Shown in pieces: positions 11,173 to 21,406 of a stretch of 64,000 nt of DNA. The notes beneath the pieces are model-generated. The model searched no databases, was not told the DNA's origin, and was given only the letters and a program-made list of their open reading frames with translations. A program made the position numbers and the translations under genes. The stretch's first letter is position 1; every line of letters starts with the position of its first letter. Source of the stretch: Thozetella sp. PMI_491 (lineage: Eukaryota > Ascomycota > Sordariomycetes > Chaetosphaeriales > Chaetosphaeriaceae); assembly GCA_021432635.1 (NCBI GenBank), contig MU270016.1, positions 125,608-189,607 of the forward strand, read 5' to 3'.

Positions 11173-12771
11173 ATGGACGAGACCTGGCCCAATAATGTCA
11201 TTACGGACTTATTGACTCAGGGCCAGTTGACCAAAGAGTCAATCCTGGAACGTCTGGATCAAGCAATCGAAGGCAGCTATGCCATCCGTGAATGGGAAAT
11301 ACAGGTTATCAAAAGGGTCTTTCAGTCCGTTTGTAACCAGCATGGTCGAATGACAGAGCCTGTCTTTCTCTCTCTTCTCCAGACCAAGGCGGCCTTACCC
11401 AGCTCCCCCGAGGGGATCGAAGCCGGGAAGATCATATTCACCAGTCTTGCCTACCTCGGCGAATTCCCTTTTCCGTCTACTTCCAGCTCAGCTCCCTCTG
11501 GAATTGACGGCCTTTCTCTTACCCAGTTCACTCGGTCTTTGGTATGGCTCTTGCCGGGCCGCCATGCCAGCATCATAGAGGAAGGCTCCGACTCCCGGAT
11601 GCGGACGAAGGCTGACCACCGCCGGCTGATCTTTCAGAGCCTCGCTTCGAGTACTTACCACAAGCCGTACAACCGCGAAAGCGCGAGACAGCTGGCGCTG
11701 CACAACGCATTCGAGGTGAATAAGGAAGAAGACCGCGAGTTCTGCTCCCTAAACCACGACGAGGATGGCGATGAAATTTACCATGATCTCTTGGACGTGC
11801 TGTATTCGACACAAGACATGAACCACCCAGGCATCTCAAAAGTACCACGAGATGCGTTCCGGACTATCGGAAAACGTCTTGCTACAGAAAATAGGTTCTC
11901 TACCCTATACGCCCTTGGCATCCCGACCGAGCGACTCGTAGCCCTCGTCAGGGCACTTCTAGCGTTTCAGTTGAGCCCTGGCGGCACGGTTGTGGACCTT
12001 TCGCAGTATGATGCAGCTGCCAGATCCGTATGCACTGCTTTCTGCGAACCTGAGGAGGTGACAGTTGTGACTTGGCCTATGTTTGATCGCGCATTCAAAA
12101 GCGTTGCGCCATACCTCTTCGATCCTCTCTACCGCATGGTCTCCCTCGCGTTTTTGCAGGAGACAACTACTTTCGATGTGCTGGATATTTCCGATCTACC
12201 GAACGCCCTTGGCAGCGTTCTTACACTGCCGCGGTTGAGCCAGCTCTCCACAGTATACGCCGGGTCCGCATACTTCGGTTGGCTTCGCTGCTTCCAGCAC
12301 TACGAAGGTTCACACCGTCCCTCGGCTGACGCTTTTCTCGATGCAATTGAAAAAGTCCCAGGCGAATCCATTGTCGTTATTTCAGGAACAACAGCTGCAG
12401 GAAAGACATGTACTTTCGGTCTCTTCAGCCCAAAACCCGAGCTTGACGGTTCTAACATACAGACAAACATCATCCAGGATTGTTCTGGTCTGGAACGGTG
12501 CTCGATTTTCCAGCTCGAACCGGCTCAAGACATCTTTAGAGGAACTGTAGGAAAGCCGGGGTGGACAGTTGACAATGGCACGGCCAGATTTGGACAGGGC
12601 AGTGGCGTCATCATGTTGCTTCGACCTGGGCTGCAAATCGCCGAGATTTCTCACCAATTGGCCGGGGTAGACAGTGAAATAATCGTCTATGAACCAAATC
12701 AGTCGAGAGGGAACTGGAAAGAGGTGCTTGAAATCTCGGGAATAGAAATTTGGAGTGAGAGTGAGGTGTAA
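11173..12771 (+). CDS. TLDc-like domain protein
   Basis: Single exon, 532 residues from the first in-frame ATG (MDETWPNN). The N-terminal two thirds is helical, with segments resembling the EF-hand-like/helical region of fungal TLD proteins (VFLSLLQTKAALP, GLSLTQFTRSLVWLL, ALGIPTERLVALVRALLAF). The C-terminal 170 residues follow the TLDc plan: RLSQLSTVYAGSAYFGWLRCF, SIVVISGTTAAGKTCTFGLFSP, SIFQLEPAQDIFR and RFGQGSGVIMLL. The family is linked to oxidative-stress protection and V-ATPase interaction in other eukaryotes; that role is family knowledge, not shown here. The match is moderate rather than strong. GTTAAGKT fits the P-loop pattern but sits where the TLDc strand lies and is probably coincidental. 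No signal peptide, so intracellular. Confidence 0.75.
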   Translation: MDETWPNNVITDLLTQGQLTKESILERLDQAIEGSYAIREWEIQVIKRVFQSVCNQHGRMTEPVFLSLLQTKAALPSSPEGIEAGKIIFTSLAYLGEFPFPSTSSSAPSGIDGLSLTQFTRSLVWLLPGRHASIIEEGSDSRMRTKADHRRLIFQSLASSTYHKPYNRESARQLALHNAFEVNKEEDREFCSLNHDEDGDEIYHDLLDVLYSTQDMNHPGISKVPRDAFRTIGKRLATENRFSTLYALGIPTERLVALVRALLAFQLSPGGTVVDLSQYDAAARSVCTAFCEPEEVTVVTWPMFDRAFKSVAPYLFDPLYRMVSLAFLQETTTFDVLDISDLPNALGSVLTLPRLSQLSTVYAGSAYFGWLRCFQHYEGSHRPSADAFLDAIEKVPGESIVVISGTTAAGKTCTFGLFSPKPELDGSNIQTNIIQDCSGLERCSIFQLEPAQDIFRGTVGKPGWTVDNGTARFGQGSGVIMLLRPGLQIAEISHQLAGVDSEIIVYEPNQSRGNWKEVLEISGIEIWSESEV

Positions 12772-12883
12772 AACGGAGGCAGTGTAAAGTATGCCTGAGG
12801 TGGTTCCCTCCGCAAACAGCAAAATACTATCTACTGCACTTGATGTTTTGCTAAATACGTCGTCTAATCTACGAGTTACCACT

Positions 12884-14789
12884 TTACTCGGCCCTCGATA
12901 GAAGGAAGCCCGAGTTCTGCAAGCTCTGAAATACGCCCGTGGGATCCCACTTCTTCGCAGCAGCCGTCAGTTGCGTCACGCCCTTTGGGCCATATCCCTT
13001 CAGGGGTGACTGCCATGGTGGCGAGTCGTTCATAAACAGAAAGTCAAACAGATTCGAGCGCTGATCTGCAGCAGACATGAACTTCTTTATGATTTCTTGC
13101 GTTTTCAAGAGAGTAAGATCCAAGTCTTTCTCGTCGGTAGACTGAATTACGAGAGCAATCCCTATATATCATAGTCAGTGCCGAAGCCCATTCATTACCC
13201 GAAGCTGACTCTTACATCCATGGGTTTCTGACGGAATATTCATGATGTTACCTCCCGACTCTTGACCTTTCTTCACCGCACTCCTACCGAGTGGCTGGAT
13301 GGTGAAGTTAGATGAGACAGAAGGAGGGAGGCCATTCGTGCCGTCTCGTAGCAACTGGTGCAGCTCCGTATAGAGCTTGGCATCTGGTCGAATGCTCATA
13401 GTTGCCGAGTTACCTCTTCCATGGCAATAGAGTTAGCTGTGCCTTCCTATGACTAGAGGAGGGGCAACGTACTTGAATGGCACAGGCATGAGTAGCATTT
13501 GGCATAAGGTATACTGTGTGCCAAGTGTGGCGGGGATCAGCTCAGCAGTCGGTTTGATGCTCGCAAATGCAGAGAAGACACCAGGTGCGGGTTCTTTGCC
13601 ACGGTACAGGGTTGCCACCACGAACGATGCTGGATCTACGGTTATGAAGAAACCAATTCGGTCATCAGTGTCCATGGCTTCCTGGGTCTTGACAACAGCC
13701 CCCATTACGGGTTCTGCGTCATCGACGCTGTAGGATTTCAAGTTGTACCACAATTTGTAGTCCGAGTGCGTGTAAAGCTCAAAGCGTGTGACAATTCCTT
13801 GGACAAATTAGCAACATTCGCCAACATCCTGGATGCGGATGGTTAAAAATACCAAGGTTGGGGCCCCCGCCTTTGAGGGCAGAGAATAGATCGTGATTCT
13901 GACTGGAGTTGGCCACAACAACCGATGAATCTGCCAAGACGACCTTTACGAACGATGAGCATCTGCAGAGTATGAGAGAAATGGCGTAGGTGATGATCTA
14001 CCTCGTAACTTTTCACATTATCGCATCCCATTCCCCAGTGGTTAGAGAAATGAGACATTCCGCCTAGTTTCCACCAGTAAGCAAAACTCGTACCAGCTTT
14101 GATGCACGGTTGGCAGTGACCCTCACCTCCGAGTAGGAATCCACCAACCCCAACCTCTTTGACCCGTCCACCTACAGCGGTAAGCTCGTGCTTCTCGAGC
14201 TCCCCATAGACGGCGTCCCAAGTCGCTGCTGGGCCTACCGACACAGTTGATTGGTCTTCTGAAAGTGCAATCTTGTTCATCAAGCTAAGATCAAATAGAA
14301 CCCCGGTTGACCCAATGCTGCCAAAACCCGCGTTCTGCATGTGCCCACCGCTCCGGACGGCAAATTTCACATTAAAGAATGTTGCGAGTTTCAGGACTAT
14401 CGCCACCTCGATGGCATTCTGGGGTTTCAAGATGCAACCGGCAGGGAGCCGGCATGCCAATGCCCTGTGAGAGATCAGCCACCGGTAGTCATCTCGATAC
14501 GCTGCAGAGTGTGACGACAAAGCCATGGGCCGACGTACCAATTCTTCTGCCTCGACTCATCGTATCCCTTGTCGGCTGGTCTGAGTACTCGCCCAGAGAG
14601 AATGATATCACTTGCCTGGGCAAGCGCAGCAAGGCCTTCGGATGGAGAACGCCGAAGTAACTCTGCTTGGAGACCATCCAACGATGCAGCATTCTGGGAG
14701 ATCAGGTGACTATAGCTCGATAAGCTATTGCTGTAAAGGCCCTTGAGCTTTTCAAGGACAGCGACTAGATCGTGGGAGAGGAGACCCAT
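12884..14789 (-). CDS. FAD-linked oxidoreductase, berberine bridge enzyme type
   Basis: Seven exons: 14789-14539, 14464-14127, 14063-14002, 13943-13853, 13797-13473, 13415-13216, 13161-12884, giving 514 residues with all phases consistent. The FAD-binding type 4 domain has FAVRSGGHMQNAGFGSIG, where the His of RSGGH is the usual covalent flavin site, then LGGGMSHFSNHWGMGCDNV and SALKGGGPNLGIVTRFE. The BBE C-terminus is present: FLFMNDSPPWQSPLKGYG, KWDPTGVFQSLQNSGF. No CxxxxC-type second flavin attachment is seen, which suggests single attachment. There is no clear signal peptide (MGLLSHDLVAVLEKLKGLY), unlike many secreted homologues. Such enzymes oxidise alcohols, sugars or secondary-metabolite intermediates; the substrate is unknown. 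Its nearest neighbours are a TLDc-like gene and a Zn2Cys6 regulator. Confidence 0.9.
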
Positions 14790-15985
14790 GGCTATGTACT
14801 GTTCGGGTATTGTCTAGATAGTATATTGGTAACTGTAAGCTGAGCTGGACTCACGGATGTTCATGAAAGTGCAAGAGATGAGTATAGTAGAAAAGTGGAC
14901 GGGTAGATACGAACGAGTACAGAGACGTGTCACAATGGGTGATATTTATAGCTTATGTGCGTCTAGGTGCTTGGTAAGATCTATAGGTACACACCGAGGT
15001 CACGGCGTCAGGTCGGAGCCTGTGTTTGGTTCTGCACTTGGCAGGGAACCAAGTGCAGTGTTCCGCTGGCTTACTTGACAGTCTAGTATGGGGCGAAGGA
15101 GCTTCTATCGACCATCCGTGTGGCCAAGCAATTTACAATACCCTGCACTGCGTAAACTAACGTGTTTCGCACACACCCTCCGTTAGCGTATGCGGAGACT
15201 TCCGTGGAGGTTTAGCTCTGTATACGGTCTAGTTGAGGTCTTCACTCAGTTAAGCGGTGATCATATCCCGAAGACACGTCCGATGATGGGCTGGCATTGA
15301 ACAGCCATGCAGATTATCTCGTCGGGCTGAAAGGCTATGTTTCTTAGCGGCCTGCCGGCTAGAAGAAGTGCACAATATCCTAGTTTACACAATATTTGGA
15401 AGTGATGGTAGCATATAAACCGGCAAATAGCACCCAAGCTAATGGTAGTGACGGGGCTAGAAACCAACGTCTTTCTCGTAGCAGAGCAGAAATGGCCGCT
15501 CAACCACGTTCTCCATTGATAGATGACACAAACGTGAATTATAACCAGATGCTAGTCCGGACATAAGTTCTCGTCCGAGAGTCCGGGAGTGTGAAACCAC
15601 ACCCCTTCACGCAATTGGATTGTTCGTCAAGTACATGAGGAAGGTTATTAGGATATGCGCGTTTCGATTGTGCCGCTGAAGTCCCACTCAAGGTCCATCT
15701 TGCGTCTCAACCAATCAGATATCCGCGTATATTCAACCCAAATGGGTTTAGATCGGTATGATGTAATCAGCTCCTTAATCTGAGGGACACCGCTTGGTCA
15801 TCTTTGTCTTCCGTTTTCGTCTTACGCTCTGCTCTGTATATGCTCCTACGCTTCACCTTCGTCCAGGTCGGGCAGACCATCGAAACGCAGGGTTATTTAG
15901 CCCCAACAAACTCCCTGTGCGCGCGAATCTTCCTGCATAACCTCGGTACTTCTCGACTGCCATTTAGGGCCCCTTTATCCAACCA
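14790..15985. other. Divergent promoter region between FAD oxidoreductase and Zn2Cys6 gene
   Basis: About 1.2 kb separates the starts of two divergently transcribed genes. No coding frame with family signal, repeat or RNA gene was recognised. Confidence 0.5.
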
Positions 15986-17935
15986 ATGGAACGCCAGAGA
16001 CAGCGCCGGCAACACACGCGAAGCCGAACCGGCTGCCTGCCTTGCAAACAGCGCCACATACGCTGCGACGAAAAAAGACCTACATGGTATGCTAGCTCGA
16101 TTTCCCCCCTCTCCTAATTATACGCGTCTATTTGTCCTGCGAAGGCACCGGGCTGACCAACGGCCCTCTAGCATCAATTGCCGCATCGCAGCACGGGAAT
16201 GTGACTATGGGCTTCCTGCGCTCCCGCTGCGGGAGCGAAGGCAACAGAAACAGCCGTTTCTTGGTACCGGCCTGTGGAAGCTCCCGAAACCAGTGGTTCT
16301 GGACCCCTTCGACGACTTGCCGATCCAAATGGAGTATCGGTCGCGCGAATTATTCCACTACTGTGAGTACTCAGCTATCGTTTGGCCAACCACTAAGCAA
16401 GCGAGGCGGTTGGTCACTGACCGATGCGTCATAGTCGCCGCAACGCCGTGGGAGGCTGCCTGTTCTAATGGGAAACTCCCCGCGCTCAAAGAGAAATTTG
16501 GCGTCCCGCCATCTTTAGTTCCACTCATAGCGAAGCTCGTTCCTTTCGATGGGCTCAATGACCCGTAAGCCTCAGATTGCCACGAATCTCGGGAGGGAAG
16601 GTCGGCGACAGTAGCATACTGACCCATGTTTACAGCCTTAGGTTAAGCATATATGAGCCGCTTGGGCTGAGAGGTACCATGATGCTAGCCGGGCTGCACT
16701 TTAAATTGATGTCGTATGACGTGGACACCTTTGACAACACATTTTTCTTCCACAAGGGAGAGGCTATTCAGTTCGTCAACAAGGGCCTCGTCGACCAGTC
16801 TGTGAGGTATCGTGCAGGGTTCATGAAGCTCATTGCTATGTTATCGGTGCTTGAGGTGAAATGGTTCACTATCTCCGGGCACTTGCACGCTCCATGCTGA
16901 TCAGTTGTCCTTAGAGTTGCGCCAGAAACTTAGACAATGCCGAGGCTCATATCCAGGGTCTTCTGACATTATTTGAGGTGCAAGAATCGGAGATGGAGTC
17001 GGCTGACGAGGATGGCTCTCATGATGAGGTAGTCCAGCGCTTGTTTGTGATGTAAGTCGTTGCTGTCAAGGGCCAATGGGCTTGCTTCCGCCTAGCTTAC
17101 AGATTGATCCCGGAACAGGGCTCATTTCTTTGTCGAGGCGTTGAGGTGCCGCCGGGTAAATATCAGCACCAAGGAAAACGAAGCTAAGGATGGCCCGCGG
17201 CATGTCCATCTCAGTGGGCTGGGGGACAACCTAGCTGCACTGCGTTTGATGCCAGCATTCCTTTCTCCACTGACCTCGAACTCCGACGTAGACGGGACGC
17301 ATGCAATGGTTAGCATACAGTGTCTGACGCACGTCATTGAGAGGAAGCAGAACACCGCATCATCATCTGCTATCGCCCCTGTGCCACAACATGTTTCAGG
17401 CTTCTGCGAAGGCGCCAATGCCGCAGACTGCCTAGGATGCATGAGTATAGCGGGACTACTACTAGCTTTCACAGTTATCCATTCCAAAAGACTCCCTGCG
17501 AAAGTTGATCCCGTTGGAACTAGGATGCGCTGCTCGTGGTCTAGCTTCGCTATTTCTACGAGCTTTTATCTAAACGCCGTTCTCGGCGTCTGGAACATGG
17601 GTCTATCTTATAAGTCGAGAATCATGACGAGACTACTCGCGATCCACAAGAAAGACATGGAAAGAGTGGAAGCCGGGGCACTAGATGGCACGGTGGCTTC
17701 GGAGATGCTATTTTGGCAAATCTTTGTCGCCGCCTACGCATTGAAATCCACTCCTGCGAAAGAATTTAAGATGGAGAGACAGTTCCTCTATGCAAGTATA
17801 CGAAAGTGGAGTGTAACCACACGGACTGCGCACTGGGAGGATGCCAGGGATGCGCTGGAGAAGATTACATGGCCTAATACTCCATGGGTAGACGAAAGGG
17901 GAAAGAAATTATGGACAGACGCTCTCTGCCCTTAG
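15986..17935 (+). CDS. Zn2Cys6 transcription factor
   Basis: Six exons: 15986-16086, 16172-16362, 16435-16564, 16636-16855, 16915-17051, 17119-17935, giving 531 residues. Every donor is GTATGC, GTGAGT, GTAAGC, GTGAAA or GTAAGT. The first intron splits the zinc cluster: exon 1 supplies GCLPCKQRHIRCDEKRPT and exon 2 supplies CINCRIAARECDYG, which together make the full six-cysteine binuclear cluster. Downstream DPFDDLPIQMEYRSRELFHYF is the segment seen after the cluster in many fungal regulators of secondary metabolism and stress. The remaining 400 residues are helical (GTMMLAGLHFKLMSYDVDTFDN, FFHKGEAIQFVNKGLVD). It is nuclear and should bind CGG-containing sites. It could control the divergent FAD oxidoreductase, but only proximity supports that. 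Confidence 0.88.
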
Positions 17936-17937
17936 AC

Positions 17938-18372
17938 CATGCACGATGGAACAATTTTCGCACAGCCCATCCGCTCGGCCGTACTTCTCGCGCGTCTGGG
18001 TCTTGCAAGAGTAGTGGTGGCATCGAAACACATTATAGCCTGCGGGATCGAATAGACACGTTGTTCGAAGCGCTCGACACTGCAGCTTTTAAGCTAGACG
18101 ACATAATTTGGCGCGCTCCCTTGCTTGTTTATCGGATGAGGCATGCTCTGCCGGAGTTGAAGGACGTTTTTGAAGAGAGACTAGGATATATCCGCAAGCT
18201 GTTCTATTTTCACCATATCTTTTGCCAGGGATTTCCCCCGCGTACAGCATTTCGTCCTTTGGCGTAGATGGGACGCAACAGTCCTGGTTTCCTCAAGGGT
18301 GCCATTCTGACACGCGACTTTGGAACCTCAGACAGACGCGACAAGATATTTACCTTCATCGAAAATGAAGCT
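17938..18372 (+). pseudogene. Broken HET-domain (heterokaryon incompatibility) gene
   Basis: Hallmark HET motifs lie in order but in different frames: ARPYFSRVWVLQE near 17976-18014, VVVASKHIIACGIE near 18016-18054, RIDTLFEALDTAAF near 18050-18090, and TRDFGTSDRRDKIFTF near 18312-18360. A one-base loss after the VLQE codons turns the expected Glu-Val into a stop, and at least one further shift and stop separate later blocks. The upstream and downstream parts of the family are missing. It starts directly after the stop codon of the Zn2Cys6 gene. HET proteins trigger cell death on non-self fusion; this copy cannot encode a working one. Confidence 0.75.
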
Positions 18373-20000
18373 CTCTATTATCGCAAGCGCTGCTGCCTTT
18401 GGGGTCATGCCAATCTTTGCCACTGAGGTCATTTATCTCGTCAATTCGAGAAAGCCCGAGCGAGAGCAAGCACTGCAGGATGAGATGTTTACTGTGTATA
18501 CTCTTACATAGGACCCCTCTAATATGAATGTTGGTTTAACGTCGGGTTATTATCTATCACTCCAAGTAACTAGACAACAACTTTATTCAACTTTATTTAT
18601 AAAATTTTATAACAATTGTGACTATTACTGGATTGTCGCTGTGCTTAGAGAGACTGGGTATAGTATTAGTATCTACTGTGTGAATTTACAGGGGAGGGTG
18701 TGTACGCAACTCAGTTTTGAGGATTGCCAGAGATGAATTACCTGGCATATATTTTCTCTACCAGAAATCGGAATCTCCAATACTGACACGGATATCACGC
18801 GAAACGAAAGGAATGGCCTGAAGAAGGGAAGACAATTTGAGCGATTATGGCATGAAGTAACGTGCACAAGAGGAGTTGCTGTAAATACTTCGCAGTAAAC
18901 AGTTTTGACGCCTTTTAAAAAAAATGTTATTTGCTATATATTACGGAGAGATGTGTAGATTGATGGGGAAAATATGGTGTATCCGATGGTTGAACTTGTT
19001 GCTAATAACAACTTTATTAGAGCCACAAGCCCTTTCAAGTTCAATTGTTTCCTCGTTATGGTCTAGAAATTAATATCATTCGGTTAGATAACTCTGTAAT
19101 TACCAGCCAGTTCTGGAACAATGTCGGTCGCCGCGCCGACGAGATCTCCCGAGTTGCTCTGGTCAGGAAAAACAACTGACGCAGCCATATCATCCATATT
19201 GTTGCGCACAACGGATGGGTTCCAACCTCGGTGATCCAAAAGGAGTTTACCAAGTCCATCAGATCGAATTTTATAAGTTATAAACCAACATGATTGAAAA
19301 GTACAGCGCCAACAACGCTCGTTTCCTTACCCCTGGGATATTGAGATGAGTGGAAAACACATGCTCTGCTGCCCGTCTGTGGAACGACCGAAATCCTTCA
19401 AACTAAATAGGCAACATGTTCGATTTGGGCGACTTTTATACGTAACCTTCCCTATTCGTGGGATTCTGCGCCTATGGGCTTTATTTGGGTTGCGAAATTG
19501 CGCAGTTTCACGAAATCGGCAAGATTACCTCAGTTTGCCAAGCGCCGGTGATACAGTTCGGACAGATGGTGAGGTGACTTGCCTTTGCCATGCGCTCCTG
19601 CCAACGAAAGCTACCAGTAAGCGTCCAGCTTGTCAGAAGCCATGCGCATAGTCTCGATTGGGCCCCAATATTACGGTGCGCTTCTTGCCGTTTGTGTAGC
19701 ATCTCGCAGTCCGGAAAGACCTGACTGAGTCTCGAAACTAGTTTCTCGGTTCACGTAGGGAGACAACAGCGCAGTTTCAGCCAATTAAGGCATTTACAGC
19801 CTAATATATCGGTTACAGGCGCCATTTCTGGTCACATTTCAAAGTGTCACGCAACTAGACTGGCCACCGCACGCGGCCACCGGCGACTTTGCCTCCCAAG
19901 AAGCTATTGGCTTCTCCCAGTGCAACCACCGTGAATTGTAATGGGGTGATTGTAAAGCCAGATGGTCTCGACAGAGCGTCTCCAAAGGCCTCGAGTCGAG
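18373..20000. other. Gene-free, partly AT-rich stretch
   Basis: The part from about 18500 to 19080 is visibly A+T-rich compared with the rest. A plus-strand open stretch near 19082-19168 (RRADEISRVALVRKNN) and the frame at 19346-19651 show no recognisable family. It may contain decayed mobile or HET-associated DNA, but no terminal repeats were found. Confidence 0.45.
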
Positions 20001-20008
20001 TATAAAAG
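20001..20008 (+). promoter_or_regulatory. TATA box of the secreted Cys-rich protein gene
   Basis: TATAAAAG lies 128 bp upstream of the start codon at 20136, at a spacing that leaves room for a leader of about 100 bases. Confidence 0.6.
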
Positions 20009-20135
20009 AACTAGCAATCCGAGTTCAACATGAGTCTTGTCATCATCCAGCAACCATCACAGCTCCTCTCATCCAGCTCCACTCAGTTTCTCAAAGAATC
20101 TTTAGTTCCGCTTAAATCCTTCAAAACTCTCCAAA

Positions 20136-20970
20136 ATGCACGCCGTAGCCACCGCTGTTCTCCTCGCCTCGGCCATGGGCGTGGCCCAGGCTTGCTCGGT
20201 CGTGACTGGAGTCCACGTCACCTTCTACGGCTGGGCGGACAACGATCCCGCGGGCGATGGCGTGGCGTACAACTGCGGTGGTCGCAACTTCCATGCAGGC
20301 GGCACTGGAACCTACGCCAACCCTCTGACTTTTGCCAGTGCTCCTGGCGAGTACAGCGAGTGCGAGATTGTTTATTCGCCTTATCTAAAGAAGTACCTTC
20401 GTATGGAGGATAGCTGCCATGACTGCAGTATGTCGTGTTTTTCTGCTACAACCTTGACCTCCCTTACACCCACTGGGCTCTTTTCCCCGTTGATGCGCAG
20501 TCCTAACTGATGCTACTTAACAGCTACGGACTGGAGCAGTGGCGTGAAGCACATCGACATCTGGACTGGCAACCCGCCCAACTCTTGCGAGCTTGCCCTT
20601 ACCCCTGACGGCTCGCAGAGCGTTGTGCGCGCGCCGCCAAGCAACCTTCCCGTCAACAGTAAGCTCCCGCGGGGTGGGCTTTCGCCGTTGTAGGCTGTAT
20701 CTAACAATGCCTAGGCACTCCTCTGTGGGACGGCAGCAAATGCCGCACGGATACAACTTCTCCTGGTGCTGCTGGCTCCTGCAGCACTCCCTCGAACCCG
20801 ACCTGCCAGACAGGATGCTCGTGGGTTGGTCACTGCATTGGTATGGTTGCACTTTTGATTCAGACTAGCTCCCGTGATTCTAACGAAACCATTCAGGTTG
20901 TCCCTGCCAGACATATGACGACTGCTCGGACAATTATGTCTGCACCAACGGTGCTTGCGCCAGCGCTTGA
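20136..20970 (+). CDS. Secreted Cys-rich protein of unknown function
   Basis: Four exons: 20136-20427, 20524-20658, 20715-20840, 20897-20970, giving 208 residues. A signal peptide (MHAVATAVLLASAMGVAQA) precedes VTFYGWADNDPAGDGVAYNCGG, AGGTGTYANPLTFASAPGEY, ECEIVYSPYLKKYLRMEDSCHDC and HIDIWTGNPPNSCELALTPDGS. I recognise this block from a family of secreted fungal proteins without assigned function. It has the general look of a double-psi barrel or cellulose-associated fold, but this is not established. The last exons encode a compact Cys-rich tail (CQTGCSWVGHC, CPCQTYDDCSDNYVCTNGAC) that resembles a small disulfide-stabilised binding module. A strong TATA box and the short introns suggest a highly expressed, inducible extracellular protein. 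Confidence 0.88.
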
Positions 20971-21189
20971 GCTGGGGCATCAAACCCATTTCCTAGTCTA
21001 GGCTAGTTGGCGACTACGTAGTAGCCATGGGCTTTGTGATGTTGATACATAGGTTTGCGGGTGGGGTTTTCATATTCGTTTGTTCGAGCTAAGATGTCTA
21101 TATATGGTCCTAGAAATTCTGTACATACTTGAAACATTACTGTCACTAACGTTATAGAAGTTTGAAATTGAGCCTTCTTTCACCTCCAA

Positions 21190-21223
<34 letters not shown>
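21190..21223. repeat. Hexanucleotide microsatellite (GTGCCT)n
   Basis: Five consecutive GTGCCT copies followed by a partial copy, in the intergenic space between the secreted protein gene and the S9 peptidase gene. Confidence 0.9.
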
Positions 21224-21406
21224 TGATGTTTTGTTCTGACCACAACCGAAGAATGACTAAGATACCTTCCGCATTCGGCTTAGTCTGTTTTGCATAAGCA
21301 TCTCTGGTACTCCCGGCCCATCGTAAACAGCCGATGGCACGTACTCCGCCTTCCTTCAACATCTAGCATTAGCACAGGCCAAGCTGCTGCAATTGGTATT
21401 GACACT

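Noticed and set aside
12884-14789. FAD oxidoreductase as the missing alkyl-DHAP synthase
   Set aside because: It has the RSGGH and BBE C-terminal signatures of berberine-bridge enzymes rather than AGPS motifs, and it is 22 kb from the lipid cluster.
18365-18511. 48-codon frame with a hydrophobic start (MKLSIIASAAAFGVMPIFA)
   Set aside because: It overlaps the HET relic and continues only 30 residues; no homologous family and no promoter seen.
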